A DNA stretch of 64,000 nucleotides, from positions 7,909,089 through 7,973,088 of the forward strand of contig OX246743.1 of assembly GCA_945910005.1 (NCBI GenBank). The letters are read 5' to 3'. Below the pieces are notes generated by a model, which had not been told where the DNA came from, made no database searches, and was given only the letters and a program-made list of their open reading frames with translations. Made by a program: the position numbers and the translations under genes. Source of the DNA: Isoperla grammatica (taxonomy: Eukaryota; Arthropoda; Insecta; Plecoptera; Perlodidae). Positions 37,663 through 47,933 of this stretch are shown here, piece by piece; the stretch's first letter is position 1, and each line of letters starts with the position of its first letter.

Positions 37663-40600
37663 CTATGGTGAGAAGGTTGTTAGAGTATCATTGGCTCCAA
37701 GAGACACGCTCGGATTCACTTCGCTTGCCTTGAACTGTAGTAGTACGACGAGATACGTCACAATCATTGCCAGGAGCTGAAAACAGTGCACATTATTTCT
37801 CGTTGCAATTTGCAACCCTCTCAAGTGAGCGCAAGAATTCAGGGCGGGTGGTTGCTATGATCATTACTACTCACCGATATCAGCAGCTCCCTGTTAATGA
37901 CAGCGTAGCCCCCTAGACTGATAGATGGAGGGTCCAAGCACACTGCCTTCTGAAACTGCTCCAACTAAAACACACGGGATCAAAGTGTATTGCGTTCTGT
38001 GCCTTATCAACCCTGTATTAATTGACTTTCGACAAAGATTACTGAGTGGGGAAGATGTTTCATCGCCGTGTTAAAATATCTGCGCGAGTTTTAGCAAAAA
38101 ATGTTTAAGTCTCACCACTAGTTTGAATTCTGACCGCAAGGAGCGCTAGCCCTGCACGTTTGACCAAGGTCCACTAAATCCCCTGGCGGCTACTAGCGAT
38201 CTAGTGGACCTTGCGTTTGACTTCGTTACCGTTAAACAAGGTCTACTAGATCGCTAGTACGTGCTAGGGGATTCAGTGGACCTTGAGTTTTAAACTTTTG
38301 GAAAAGCGACTCTTGCAGTGAGAATTCCAACTACACGTCGGACTTAGAAAATTTCCCTCAGACACACGCAGACGAATTCCTGTATGGATGAACTATCTTC
38401 CCTAGTTTGTAATCTTTGCTTTCGATCTCTATCTTCAATTCTCAAAACAAAACAAAAAATACTAAACTTTAAGCTGGGAAAAGAAAGATTGCAGTGGTTT
38501 GGCCACATGAAAAGAATACAGGAAGACAGGATCCCGAAAATTGAGTTTGAGAAAGAAGCAGGGAAAAAGAAAAGAAAGAGGGGAAGACCAAGACTGAGGT
38601 GGGAAGAAGTGATAGCAATGGACGTGGAAAGAAGTAATGCAACTTGGGAAGAGGTCAATCAGGAACGATGGTGGGAAGATAGAAAAGTATGGACCGAATT
38701 TGTAGAAAGAGCAGAGGAAGAAGAAAGTGAAGAGGAGGAGCCGGAGGAAGTTAACATGAGGGAAGCGTCAGGCATGGCCAGCCGGCTTCAATGTACCTAG
38801 GGGCCAGAATATGATGGGATTAATTCCCTATCCCCTACCCGACTTCATTGTTGGACACAGGGAGCAGATATATAAAAAAAAAATAATATTAATAATAATA
38901 ACAATTAATAATAATATTTTTGTTTTGACCAATATCATGTTTAAACGATTAAAAAGTTTTTTCAAAAATAAAAATTACTAATAAAAGTCACAAGTGGCAA
39001 TAATTTAATAAAAATTTAATGGGTGGCCCTTGATCGCTGTTAAACGTACCTGCCGCTGAACTTCTTTAGTTTGTGACTTAAGTTGCTTCAGATGACTCAG
39101 GAAACCATCTCCCATCTGTGGGCAGAGAGATTTAATGCTAATTAAAATTTGTATTGGGTGTAAACACACAGCCAGTCGTGTAGTTTGTGCTTATCTATGA
39201 CATCATAGATTCGTTCCAGTACTCATTAGTCACGCCCCCGTGTTTGGAATTTCCAGGTTAACCAATATACGGTCGTAAATTATCAACAATATACCTGTTT
39301 CAAGACTCTGTCATAAGCTTGAGAACCTGCCCAAGGAATTCTACTATATCGTGGTATGCAGGTTTGCGTGCTTGCCGATTCCGAGAGCTATGCCGGCGGA
39401 AATGTATGCTTCTGGTAGGGCCACCCTAGCCAGACGGATTGAGGGGAGAAGCCAGACGAAGTCAGTCCACGTCCTCCCCTCTCACTTTTCCTCTCCGACC
39501 AATTTGTCCCTTTCCTCCAAACACCCGCCGACGTCATATGATCATCATAATAGTTGAGTACGTCGTTAAACACAACAAATAATCAAATAAGAATGAGAAT
39601 GGTTGTTGGGAGAGGTATACTTACGGCTTCAGTGGCGAGATGGGCCGAGTTACACACTATAAAGATGGCGCCGAACACGAGGACTGCGTTGAAGCCCAGC
39701 CCGATTTGTTTCAAGGACATGTTCTTGGATCCTTCGTCACTAATGGCTCCGTAAACTGAGCACGTGAGGATCGTGAAGGAGATGATGTGGATGGATCCGT
39801 AGGTGTAGCAGAGTCCGTCCCCTGTTGCCCTGGTGAGGCAGCTCAGCTCCTCCCACAGGGCCCGGTACCTGGGCACCACGCCCTGGTTAACCGGGTGCGC
39901 GCGCAGTTCCTGCAAGGACAACACACCCTGGTTACACCCTGGTTACACCCTGGTGAGACAGCTCAGCTCCACCACGCCCTGGTTAACCGGGCGCGCGCGC
40001 AGTTCCTGCAAGGACACACACACCCTGGTTACGCCCTGGTGAGACAGCTCAGCTCCTCCCACAGGGCCCGGTACCTGGGCACCACGCCCTGGTTACCCGG
40101 GCGCGCGCGCAGTTCCTGCAAGGACAACACACCCTGGTGAGACAGCTCAGCTCCTCCCACAGGGCCCGGTACCTGGGCACCACGCCCTGGTTAACCGGGC
40201 GCGCGCGCAGTTCCTGCAGGGACAACACACCCTGGTGAGACAGCTCAGCTCCTCCCACAGGGCCCGGTACCTGGGCACCACGCCCTGGTTACCCGGGCGC
40301 GCGCGCAGTTCCTGCAAGGACAACACACCCTGGTGAGACAGCTCAGCTCCTCCCACAGGGCCTGGTACCTGGGCACCACGCCCTGGTTACCCGGGCGCGC
40401 GCGCAGTTCCTGCAAGGACAACACACCCTGGTGAGGCAGCTCAGCTCCTCCCACAGGGCCCGGTACCTGGGCGCCACGCCCTGGTTAACCGGGCGCGCGC
40501 GCAGTTCCTGCAAGGACAACACACCCTGGTGAGGCAGCTCAGCTCCTCCCACAGGGCCCGGTACCTGGGCACCACGCCCTGGTTAACCGGGCGCGCGCGC

Positions 40601-43600
40601 AGTTCCTGCAAGGACAACACACCCTGGTTACGCCCTGGTGAGACAGCTCAGCTCCTCCCACAGGGCCCGGTACCTGGGCACCACGCCCTGGTTAACCGGG
40701 CGCGCGCGCAGTTCCTGCAAGGACACACCCCCTGGTTACACCCTGGTTACACCCTGGTTACACCCTGGTGAGACAGCTCAGCTCCACCACGCCCTGGTTA
40801 ACCGGGCGCGCGCGCAGTTCCTGCAAGGACACACCCTGGTTACGCCCTGGTGAGACAGCTGAGCTCGTCCCACAGGGCCTGGTACCTGGGCAGGTTGACC
40901 TTGAGGTACAATGCAGCCCCCCTCAGCGCCGAACAGATGTAATACCAAGCCGCGAAGTGGTAGCACAGCAGGTTGTATATACTTACCCCGGCCAGGTTGA
41001 CCTTGAGGTACAATGCAGCCCCCTTCAGCGCCGAACAGATGTAATACCAAGCCGCGAAGTGGTAGCACAGCAGGTTGTATATACTTACCCCGGCCAGGTT
41101 GACCTTGAGGTACAATGCAGCCCCCTTCAGCGCCGAACAGATGTAATACCAAGCCGCGAAGTGGTAGGTAAGCAGGGTGTCAATAAAGACGTAGTACATC
41201 GCCTCCCAGTACGTGAACCCCTTCAACACAATGAACTCGAAGGCAACCAATAGAAGAATCAGAAATGGGGTGGCGAGGGCCCAGAATAGTATCGGTTGAC
41301 GCGTGTTAAACAGCAGTGGCACTCCGGTCTGTTTGTGACAATGGACCTGCGAAATGAAAATAATATGATTGTTGAAAACAATTTAATCGAATTAATGGAC
41401 TTTTTATGTATCTATCCACTGTATAATATTTCTTGAAAGTTATCTATGAGGGCATCTGACAGTTGATGACAATGTGTCGGCAACATATTATGATGGTTGA
41501 GAACAACACAATTTTAGCATTAAATCGATAGATTGCACTTTTGACAACGCTTATATTAGCTTAACGTGTTTGTCTGTCTGGACGGAATCTTATAATCGAT
41601 ATTTCACCCACTTCTCAATGTCCAATCGAGCTGACATTTTTCACACATACGTATTTTTGATGACAATAGATGATTCAATTAACAGATTCACTAATTAATC
41701 AATTAATTAATCAAAGTTTTATATGGGAATCAATATTTCACCAACTTCGCAATGATCAAGCTGAAATTTTTCACACGGACTTATATTCTTGATGAAAATA
41801 CATGGATTAATTTATCACATTCCACTAGTTATTCAATTAATTCATCATAATTAATTAATCAAACAATCTTCATATGGGAAATTAGTCACAGATAGTTAGG
41901 ACACGTCCTGTGAGCACATATTCAATTACAACATTCGTTAAGACTAAAAAGTATAAAATAATATTATAAGAAAAAATTCCTTTTTTTAAAACAGCGTTTA
42001 TATTTAAATGTACTAAAAAGTAAAAAAATACATTTTTTCCCAACAAATTTTTGCCTTACTCGGAAAATAAAAGCGTTGGGCGCTTTCGGTTGACAGATTA
42101 CAGAATTTTGTTGTACAAGGAGTGAAAGCGCCCAACGCTTTTATTTTCCGAGTAAAGCAAACCTTTGTTGGGAGAAAATTTATTTTTTACTTTTTAGTAC
42201 ATTTAAAATTTAAATATAAGCGTTGTTTTAAAAAAAAGGAATTTTTTCATGTAATATTATTATGTATCGATTTAAATATGTAACCATCTACTGAGAGTTA
42301 ATTATGAGGCCACTGTCAGTTATGACGTGCCTGTAACATACGATGGTTGGAATACCACCTCTAGTCTATCTCTAATGCACCAATTTCAAGTAGATAGTTA
42401 ACTCTAAAAAAAGTTGGATTCGACTATTTGTTACCTTATATTAGGATTACTTCAAAACAAAATGCAGCACTTTAGAGATGATATTTCATTAAGAATGTGT
42501 CAGTAAATACCTGGAACTGTGTCCAGTCGTTAATGTAAAGCGCGACCTTCTTCGCCCCGAACCAGTGACCAATGGGTAAGAACCAATAGGCGGAGGCGTA
42601 GACAACGCACATGTATGAGAAGATGAGAGCGTTGAAGCCTCCCTCAGTGTGGCGTAGGAAAGAGATACGATGCATCGCGACGAATGCTGTGTAAGTACCC
42701 ACAACCACGAAGAATGCCACGGAGTAGTTGAAGGCGCCGGACAGTAGCTGGAAGTCTGCACTTCCTGATAACAGAACAACACTGATAAGATGTTAAAGCC
42801 TCCGTCAGTGTTGCATAAGAACGAGATACGATGCTTCATGACGTATGCTGTGTAGATACCCACAACCATGAAGAATGCCACGGAGTAGTTGAAGGCGCCG
42901 GACAGTAGCTGGAAGTCTGCACTCCCTGATAACAGAACAACACTGATAAGATGTTAAAGCCTCCCTCAGTGTTGCGTAGGAACGAGATACGATGCTTCAT
43001 GACGTATGCTGTGTAGATACCCACAACCATGAAGAATGCCACGGAGTAGTTGAATGCGCCGGACAGTAGCTGGAAGTCTGCACTCCCTGATAACAGAACA
43101 ACACTGATAAGATGTTAAAGCCTCCCTCAGTGTTGCGTAGGAACGAGATACGCTGCATCATGACGTATGCTGTGTAGGTACTCACAACCATGAAGAATAC
43201 CACGGAGTAGTTGAATGCGCCGGACAGTAGCTGGAAGTCTGCACTCCCTGATAACAGAACAACACTGATAAGATGTTAAAGCCTCCGTCAGTGTTGCGTA
43301 GGAACGAGATGAGGTGCGTCATGACGAATGCTGTGTAGGTACCCACAGCCATGAAGAATGCCACGGAGTAGTTGAAGGCGCCGGACAGTAGCTGGAAGTC
43401 TGCACTCCCTGATAACAGAACAACACTGATAAGATGTTAAAGCCTCCCTCAGTGTTGCGTAGGAACGAGATAGGATGCATCGCGACGAATGCTGTGTAGG
43501 TACCCATAACCATGAAGAATACCACTGAGTAGTTGAATGCGCCGGACAGTAGCTGGAAGTCTGCACTCCCTGATAACAGAACAACACTGATAAGATGTTG

Positions 43601-45582
43601 AAGCCTCCCTCAGTGTTGCGTAGGAACGAGATACGCTGCATCATGACGTATGCTGTGTAGGTACCCACAACCATGAAGAATGCCACGGAGTAGTTGAATG
43701 CGCCGGACAGTAGCTGGAAGTCTGCACTCCCTGATAACAGAACAACACTGATAAGATGTTAAAGCCTCCGTCAGTGTTGCATAGGAACGAGATACGGTGC
43801 ATCATGACGTATGCTGTGTAGGTGCCCACAACCATGAAGAATGCCACGGAGTAGTTGAATGCGCCGGACAGTAGCCGGAAGTCTGCACTCCCTGATAACA
43901 GAACAACACTGATAAGATGTTGAAGCCTCCCTCAGTGTGGCGTAGGAAGGAGATACGATGCATCGCGACGAGTGCTGTGTAGGTACCCACAACCATGAAG
44001 AATGCCACGGAGTAGTTGAATGCGCCGGACAGTAGCTGGAAGTCTGCACTCCCTGATAACAGAACATCACTGATAAGATGTTAAAGCCTCCCTAAGTGTT
44101 GCGTAGGAACGAGATACGCTGCATCATGACGAATGCTGTGTACGTACCCACAACCATGAAGAATGCCACGGAGTAGTTGAATGCGCCGGACAGTAGCTGG
44201 AAGTCTGCACTCCCTGATAACAGAACAACACTGATAAGATGTTGAAGCCTCCGTCAGTGTCGCGTAGGAACGAGATGAGGTGCGTCATGACGAATGCTGT
44301 GTAAGTACCCACAACCATGAAGAATGCCACGGAGTAGTTGAATGCGCCGGACAGTAGCTGGAAGTCTGCACTCCCTGATAACAGATCAACAGTGGGATAA
44401 GATGTTGAGGCCTCCGTCCGCTCCCACTACTAAAAATGTTGACTTGAATCTACTTTTCATGTTCTCCAACTCCAACCCATGAATCTTTACAGTTACTAAT
44501 GGCACATGTAACTTATGTTCACTCCGCTAATAGGGTATAGTTAAATTGAAAATATTATTATGAAATTCAGATGTAGATTATCGGTGCGTCTGGCGGCTCT
44601 CCTGTAGGTCGCGGCCCACCGATTGGGAAACGCTGACCATACCATCAACAATGCTGACGATGAAATTACTATGAAATAACAAGAATAATGATTTACAGGC
44701 ATTGATTGTGTTAAAATTACTGAAACATGTCTGCATATTATTCCAACGCGGCATCTCCACCATTATATTATAACGGTAAAGGGTAGTCTCACTGTAAAAA
44801 CCGCGCAAAATTAACCTTTTTTAATTTATATTTTGAGAACACTACACAATATTGAAAAAGTGATGATTGAGCGGAACTTGGTTTAGTAAGAGCTACAATC
44901 CGGATAAACAAAATTTTAAATAGTGTTATCATTACGGTTGTTATTTAAAAAAACAATTTATAATTAATTTCTTTATTGGTTTCTCAAATAACAACCGTAA
45001 TGATAGAAATATTTGAAATTTTTCTAATCCAGATTGTAGCTCTTACGAAACCAAGTTTCGCTTAATCATCACTTTTTCAATATTGTGTAGTGTTCTCCAA
45101 ATATAAATTATAAACTTTAATTTGGCGCGGTTTTTACAGTGAGACTACCCTTCACCGTTAACAGTTTTAACTCTGGTCTACAATTATTTACTGGGACTTT
45201 GTCAGGAATTTACTGGACTAGGCCCATGTCTGATGAAGAAGAGCTACAAAATTGTGGACTCGAAGATTAGTAGGCTTTTCTTTATGACTTAAATAATATT
45301 TGTATGCTGTGTTTGATACAAAATGACTGTACCTCTTCGCGAGTGATGTATGGGAAACATCCCCAGTACTCGCATCCCAATCCAAAGCGGTTTGAAACAG
45401 TAATGCAACGTTGCCATATTGCCCGGCGACGCCGCGATGTAGTCGGATTGCAGCACGTGGTGAAAGAGCGGTCCGCCGCCATCTTGAATGTATGTCTTCT
45501 CCGGTAGGGACATCCTACTATCCAGTCTAGTGGTGGAGAGTCTGTGGATACTAGATGGCGTAATCACTGTAGAGACATACAA
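37663..45582 (-). CDS. Gustatory receptor Gr-B (7 exons, 438 aa)
   Basis: Seven-helix insect chemoreceptor. Exons in transcript order: 45333-45582, 42511-42764, 41089-41346, 39625-39909, 39050-39115, 37875-37964, 37663-37776. Phases agree and the total is 1,317 nt. Features: N-terminal FKPLWIGMRVLGMFPI (first helix), several hydrophobic segments, SIGHW-like PIGHWFGAKKVALYINDW, C-terminal LEQFQKAVCLDPPSISLGG and NRELLIS, then TYLVVLLQF (residues 408-416). The last motif is the TY...QF signature of GR helix 7. GRs form ligand-gated cation channels in sensory neuron membranes. Exons 2-6 are the same length as in Gr-A. The strong C-terminal conservation recalls the CO2-receptor type (Gr1-3 clade), but this is only an impression. 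Extra copies of the exon 2 start, exon 3 end and exon 4 start lie in its introns; the exon set given is the only one that keeps frame and full length. Confidence 0.87.
38164..38285. mobile_element. Hairpin element copy 3 (two units)
   Basis: Two adjacent pieces, each bounded by CAAGGTC and GACCTTG. CAAGGTCCACTAAATCCCCT on the left mirrors AGGGGATTCAGTGGACCTTG on the right, and the inner parts GCTACTAGCGATCTAGT / ACTAGATCGCTAGTACG mirror each other. It lies in Gr-B intron 5. Confidence 0.6.
38384..38890 (+). mobile_element. LINE ORF2 3'-end fragment with (TAA) tail
   Basis: The plus-strand frame contains LQWFGHMKRIQEDRIPK and GRPRLRWEEVI with WWEDRKVWTEFVE, the conserved tail of endonuclease-RT non-LTR elements, stop at 38798-38800. 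A 3' UTR and an A-rich (TAA)-like end follow at about 38873-38910. 5'-truncated, inserted antisense in Gr-B intron 5. Confidence 0.75.
39050..39115 (-). CDS. Gr-B exon 5 (66 nt micro-exon)
   Basis: Encodes MGDGFLSHLKQLKSQTKEVQ then RQ, matching Gr-A exon 5 (FLAHIKQLKTSNAAVQRQ) in length and sequence. Bounded by ACAG and CAG|GTACGT. Confidence 0.87.
39625..39909 (-). CDS. Gr-B exon 4
   Basis: 285 nt, phase 0 on both ends. Starts ELRAHPVNQGVVPRYRALWE and contains two hydrophobic helices (ISFTILTCSVYGAIS and LGFNAVLVFGAIFIVCNSAH). Ends ATEA|GTAAGT. This is the only copy in the array that continues to the end of the exon. Confidence 0.88.
39830..40875 (-). repeat. 98-bp tandem array repeating the exon 4 acceptor and exon start (~10 copies)
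   Basis: On the minus strand each unit has TTG(C/T)A-type acceptor CTTGCAG, then GAACTGCGCGCGC...GAGCTGAGCTGTCTCAC. The GCGCAGTTCCTGCA landmark recurs near 39905, 40000, 40110, 40208, 40306, 40404, 40502, 40600, 40709 and 40815; five intervals are exactly 98 bp. The edges contain extra CCCTGGTTAC sub-repeats. Copies differ by a few bases. The one at 39909 leads into the complete exon. Confidence 0.94.
40880..41165 (-). repeat. 102-bp tandem repeat of the exon 3 end and donor (3 copies)
   Basis: The unit spans CTACCACTTCGCGGCTTGG...GTCAACCTGGCCGGG and the donor GTAAGTATATAC. Donors follow 41089 and 40987. The third copy lacks a donor and fuses at CCTGCCCAGGTACC directly into an exon 4 fragment (junction near 40890). 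The unit length is a multiple of three, so reading through stays open until the fused piece. Confidence 0.92.
41089..41346 (-). CDS. Gr-B exon 3
   Basis: 258 nt, same length as Gr-A exon 3. Begins VHCHKQTGVPLLF and carries the helix ILFWALATPFLILLLVAFEF, then YWEAMYYVFIDTLLTYHFAA. The first donor (after 41089) gives the family length; the second donor at 40987 would add 34 residues in frame. Confidence 0.88.
41950..42260. mobile_element. Foldback element in Gr-B intron 2
   Basis: Arms of about 120 bp: TACTCGGAAAATAAAAGCGTTGGGCGC (42058-42083) mirrors GCGCCCAACGCTTTTATTTTCCGAGTA (42128-42155). Outer parts with TACTAAAAAGTAAAAAA and AATTCCTTTTTTTAAAACA also mirror. Central loop about 45 bp. 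Confidence 0.8.
42511..42764 (-). CDS. Gr-B exon 2
   Basis: 254 nt, phase 1 in and 0 out, identical to Gr-A exon 2 in length. Encodes GSADFQLLSGAFNYSVAFFV, a hydrophobic helix, and YMCVVYASAYWFLPIGHWFG followed by ALYINDWTQFQ. Donor CCAG|GTATTT. It is the only unit of the array that runs on to the donor. Confidence 0.88.
42640..44400 (-). repeat. 161-bp tandem array repeating the exon 2 acceptor and exon start (11 copies)
   Basis: Each unit holds, on the minus strand, CTTTAACATCTTATCAGTGT, TGTTCTGTTATCAG (acceptor), then GGAGTGCAGACTTCCAGC and about 110 bp of exon 2, ending ACTGAGGGAGG before the next unit. The GATAACAG landmark recurs near 42763, 42924, 43085, 43246, 43407, 43568, 43729, 43890, 44052, 44213 and 44374, a 161-162 bp period. 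Units differ by scattered substitutions, so this is not a simple assembly copy. Confidence 0.95.
44401..45332 (-). other. Gr-B intron 1 outside the array
   Basis: Holds the foldback element at 44771-45161. Otherwise AT-rich and without coding signal. Confidence 0.6.
44771..45161. mobile_element. Foldback element, 391 bp
   Basis: TAACGGTAAAGGGTAGTCTC and the following CTGTAAAAACCGCGC are mirrored at 45127-45161. Inner arm blocks (AGCTACAATCCGGAT / ATCCAGATTGTAGCT and ATTACGGTTGTTATT / AATAACAACCGTAAT) also mirror, leaving a short loop near 44965. Confidence 0.85.
45333..45582 (-). CDS. Gr-B exon 1
   Basis: Encodes the cytoplasmic N terminus and first helix: MYVSTVITPSSIHRLSTTRL ... LHYCFKPLWIGMRVLGMFPI. 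Ends CGAAGAG|GTACAG, phase 1. The start is the first Met of the frame; a later Met (MSLPEKTY) is aligned with TEKMYS in Gr-A, so the exact start is less certain than the rest. Confidence 0.82.
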
Positions 45583-45660
45583 TCATGTGCAATGGAAGAA
45601 AACGTGACACTTTACCGTTCATGTTAATTGTTATCTGCATAGTATTTGGGTACTGTCACC

Positions 45661-47902
45661 CAGGGGCGGACTGGCAGGTACGGAACTACGGAAACCCGTA
45701 CGGGGCCACCACCCAACCCCCTGGAAATAAATATCTTTCTTACGCTATATATAGATTATGAAACTAAATAGTAAGAAGAGCATAATATTTCATCTCATGT
45801 CACAGAGGCGGATTTATAGGTACGCGCAGTACTCGCAGGAGTAGGGCCCCGCGTGACTGAGGGGCCCCCGAATACAAAATTACAAAATTGAGAATACTAA
45901 TGATAATACTTTCCGAATTTATGTTAAAATGTTGAATTAAAACTAAACAAAATATTATGCTGAATTACTATAACATCAGATTAACTTATCTCTGCTACCG
46001 AAAGCTCTACAGTGCTGACTCGTTCGTTACCTTACAAGTACATACCACTGCGACAAAAAAACACTGCGACAAAGTACCTATCACTGCCGTAGCAGGGGGG
46101 GGGGGGGGATAAAAAATCTAGATTAATGTATGAACATTTCCTAATAAGTAATTAAGCAATAGCATAGAGTAAATTGTATAATATTATATCCATCAGACGA
46201 GCCAGGGTATTTCTAGTTTAAATGATTGACAACAAAAGGCCCTTCTGAATGCAAAGATAAATGGTCTAAACTCTAAAGTCATTTTCTGGACTCTTGTGAA
46301 GACAATTTTGCAGAAAATTTCCGCCTTCGGCGACTGGCTCTACCTCCAACCTCTCTGTTTAAAATAGCAACCTCAGTTCACCCGACGAAGCCATCCAAGA
46401 TGAAATTCTGGGTACCCTACTCATACTGGAGCAAGCAAGTCACTGTATATTCGTTGAGTGTATATTTTATATACTCAACATTGTAACGATGAAGTTGTGT
46501 TTATACCTGATAAAGTAATTACTAACAAAAGCATATATCCGAGTGATAGTAGTTTCCAGCTCAGTACTGCAGGTGAAAGCACACGAAAGGCCACTAAAGC
46601 ACGCCGAAAAAATAGATTTGTTGTGAGTCGGATTATTTACAAGTCGCCGGGGCCCCCGAAATTCTGCGCTGCGCCACCCTACCTTACCTTTGCGTACTGA
46701 ATAGGTACTCCGAAAGAGCTGCGCGCAGGGCCCCACGATCTATAAATCCGCCTCTGCATGTCAGTGTAGAAAGGGACATAACGTATCAAATAGACCATCT
46801 ACAAGTGCTACAAAGATTTCCGCTTTCCTCGTCTGGTTTATTTTAAAATATAGGCTATAACATGCCAAGTTGTTGGGAAAGTTATTTCTTTAATTTAATT
46901 TTCAAAGTGATTCACATTTCATATGTTCCACATATTTATCGTCGTGTATCGATTTTTAAACGTGTTTATATGCATTCTAAACAAATTTATAGGAAACAAT
47001 ATAGTTTGAAATATCCAACTGCCAGTGTTGGGAAAGTTCTTTCTTAAATTTACTCTTGAACAGTGGTGCTCACAGTTCAACATGTTGTTCCACATACCTA
47101 ACATCATTTATCGATTTTGACACATGTTTATATGCGTTCTAAAAAATTAATAGAAAACTACGATCCTCCAAATTACTGCTCGCTAGCTCGCAACTTGAGA
47201 GTGACTTTTGATGGTTTGCGAGTAAACTTTGTTATATCAGAAAAATGACAAATCGGGCTGATCGCGTGTTTATATGTGTTCAAAATTTTCAAAAGCGAAC
47301 ATTTTGGCAAACATATATCTATCGGCGCCTACTGAAATCCGATCCCACCCGCAACTAGCCAATATACCTTTTTCAAATGACATGATCGAATTATAAATGT
47401 AATATTGACTTCAGTTTCATTGTTTTTCATGATAGGATATCGCCTCAAAACGCGTTTTAGGCCAGTAAGCATCATACAGGACCGAAAATATTTTCGCTTT
47501 CGGCAAAGTTGCCTCCGGCGGCAGGGGCTTCGCCCCAGACCCCACCTATACATCCAGCTCCCTCGTTGCGAGTACAAATTACGAGATGCGAGTGGACAAC
47601 TATAGTCGATATTTGTAGAAGGTTGAGAAACAATATAGTTTGAAATATACAATATATAACTGCCAGTGTTGGGAAAGGTTTAATTCATCAATTTCGTTTT
47701 TTAAAGTGGTGTTCACAGTTCAACACGTTGTTCCACATGACTATCATCATTTATCGATTTTCAAACGTGACTATATGCGTTCTACACAAAAAAAATAGGC
47801 TGAAAAATGTTCGCCTCCCAGACCCCTTTCAACTTCGCCAAGTGTCGGGGCCCCTAAAATCCTTTTCCGTACGGGGCCCTTACCCCCCCCAGTCCGCCTC
47901 TG
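45661..47902. mobile_element. hAT element with 8-bp target duplication (outer of a nested pair)
   Basis: Ends CAGGGGCGGACTGG and inverse CCAGTCCGCCTCTG. Flanked by CTGTCACC at 45653-45660 and 47903-47910. Subterminal ACGGGGCC occurs on both sides. The body has three diverged copies of a CCAGTGTTGGGAAAG/ATTTATCGATTTT unit (46.86-47.8 kb) and a second hAT element inside. No transposase recognised. Confidence 0.87.
45803..46756. mobile_element. hAT element nested inside the 45.7-47.9 kb element
   Basis: Ends CAGAGGCGGATTTATAGGT and inverse ATCTATAAATCCGCCTCTG, followed inward by AGGGCCCC / GGGGCCCT. The flanks TCATGTCA (45795-45802) and CATGTCAG (46757-46764) share CATGTCA, an imperfect 8-bp duplication. 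A G-run is present at about 46096-46108. Confidence 0.78.
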
Positions 47903-47933
47903 CTGTCACCCATCAGTCCATCACACATGCGAA

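Noticed and set aside
40049..41153. Several 69-160 codon frames on both strands with repeated GHHALVN / ELSCLTR units
   Set aside because: Frames across the exon 4 and exon 3 tandem arrays, not separate genes; only fragments of true exons are in frame.
42640..44400. Regular spacing suggesting a CRISPR-like array
   Set aside because: Repeats are contiguous, have no variable spacers and consist of gene exon sequence in a eukaryotic locus. The same applies to 22.1-22.6 kb.
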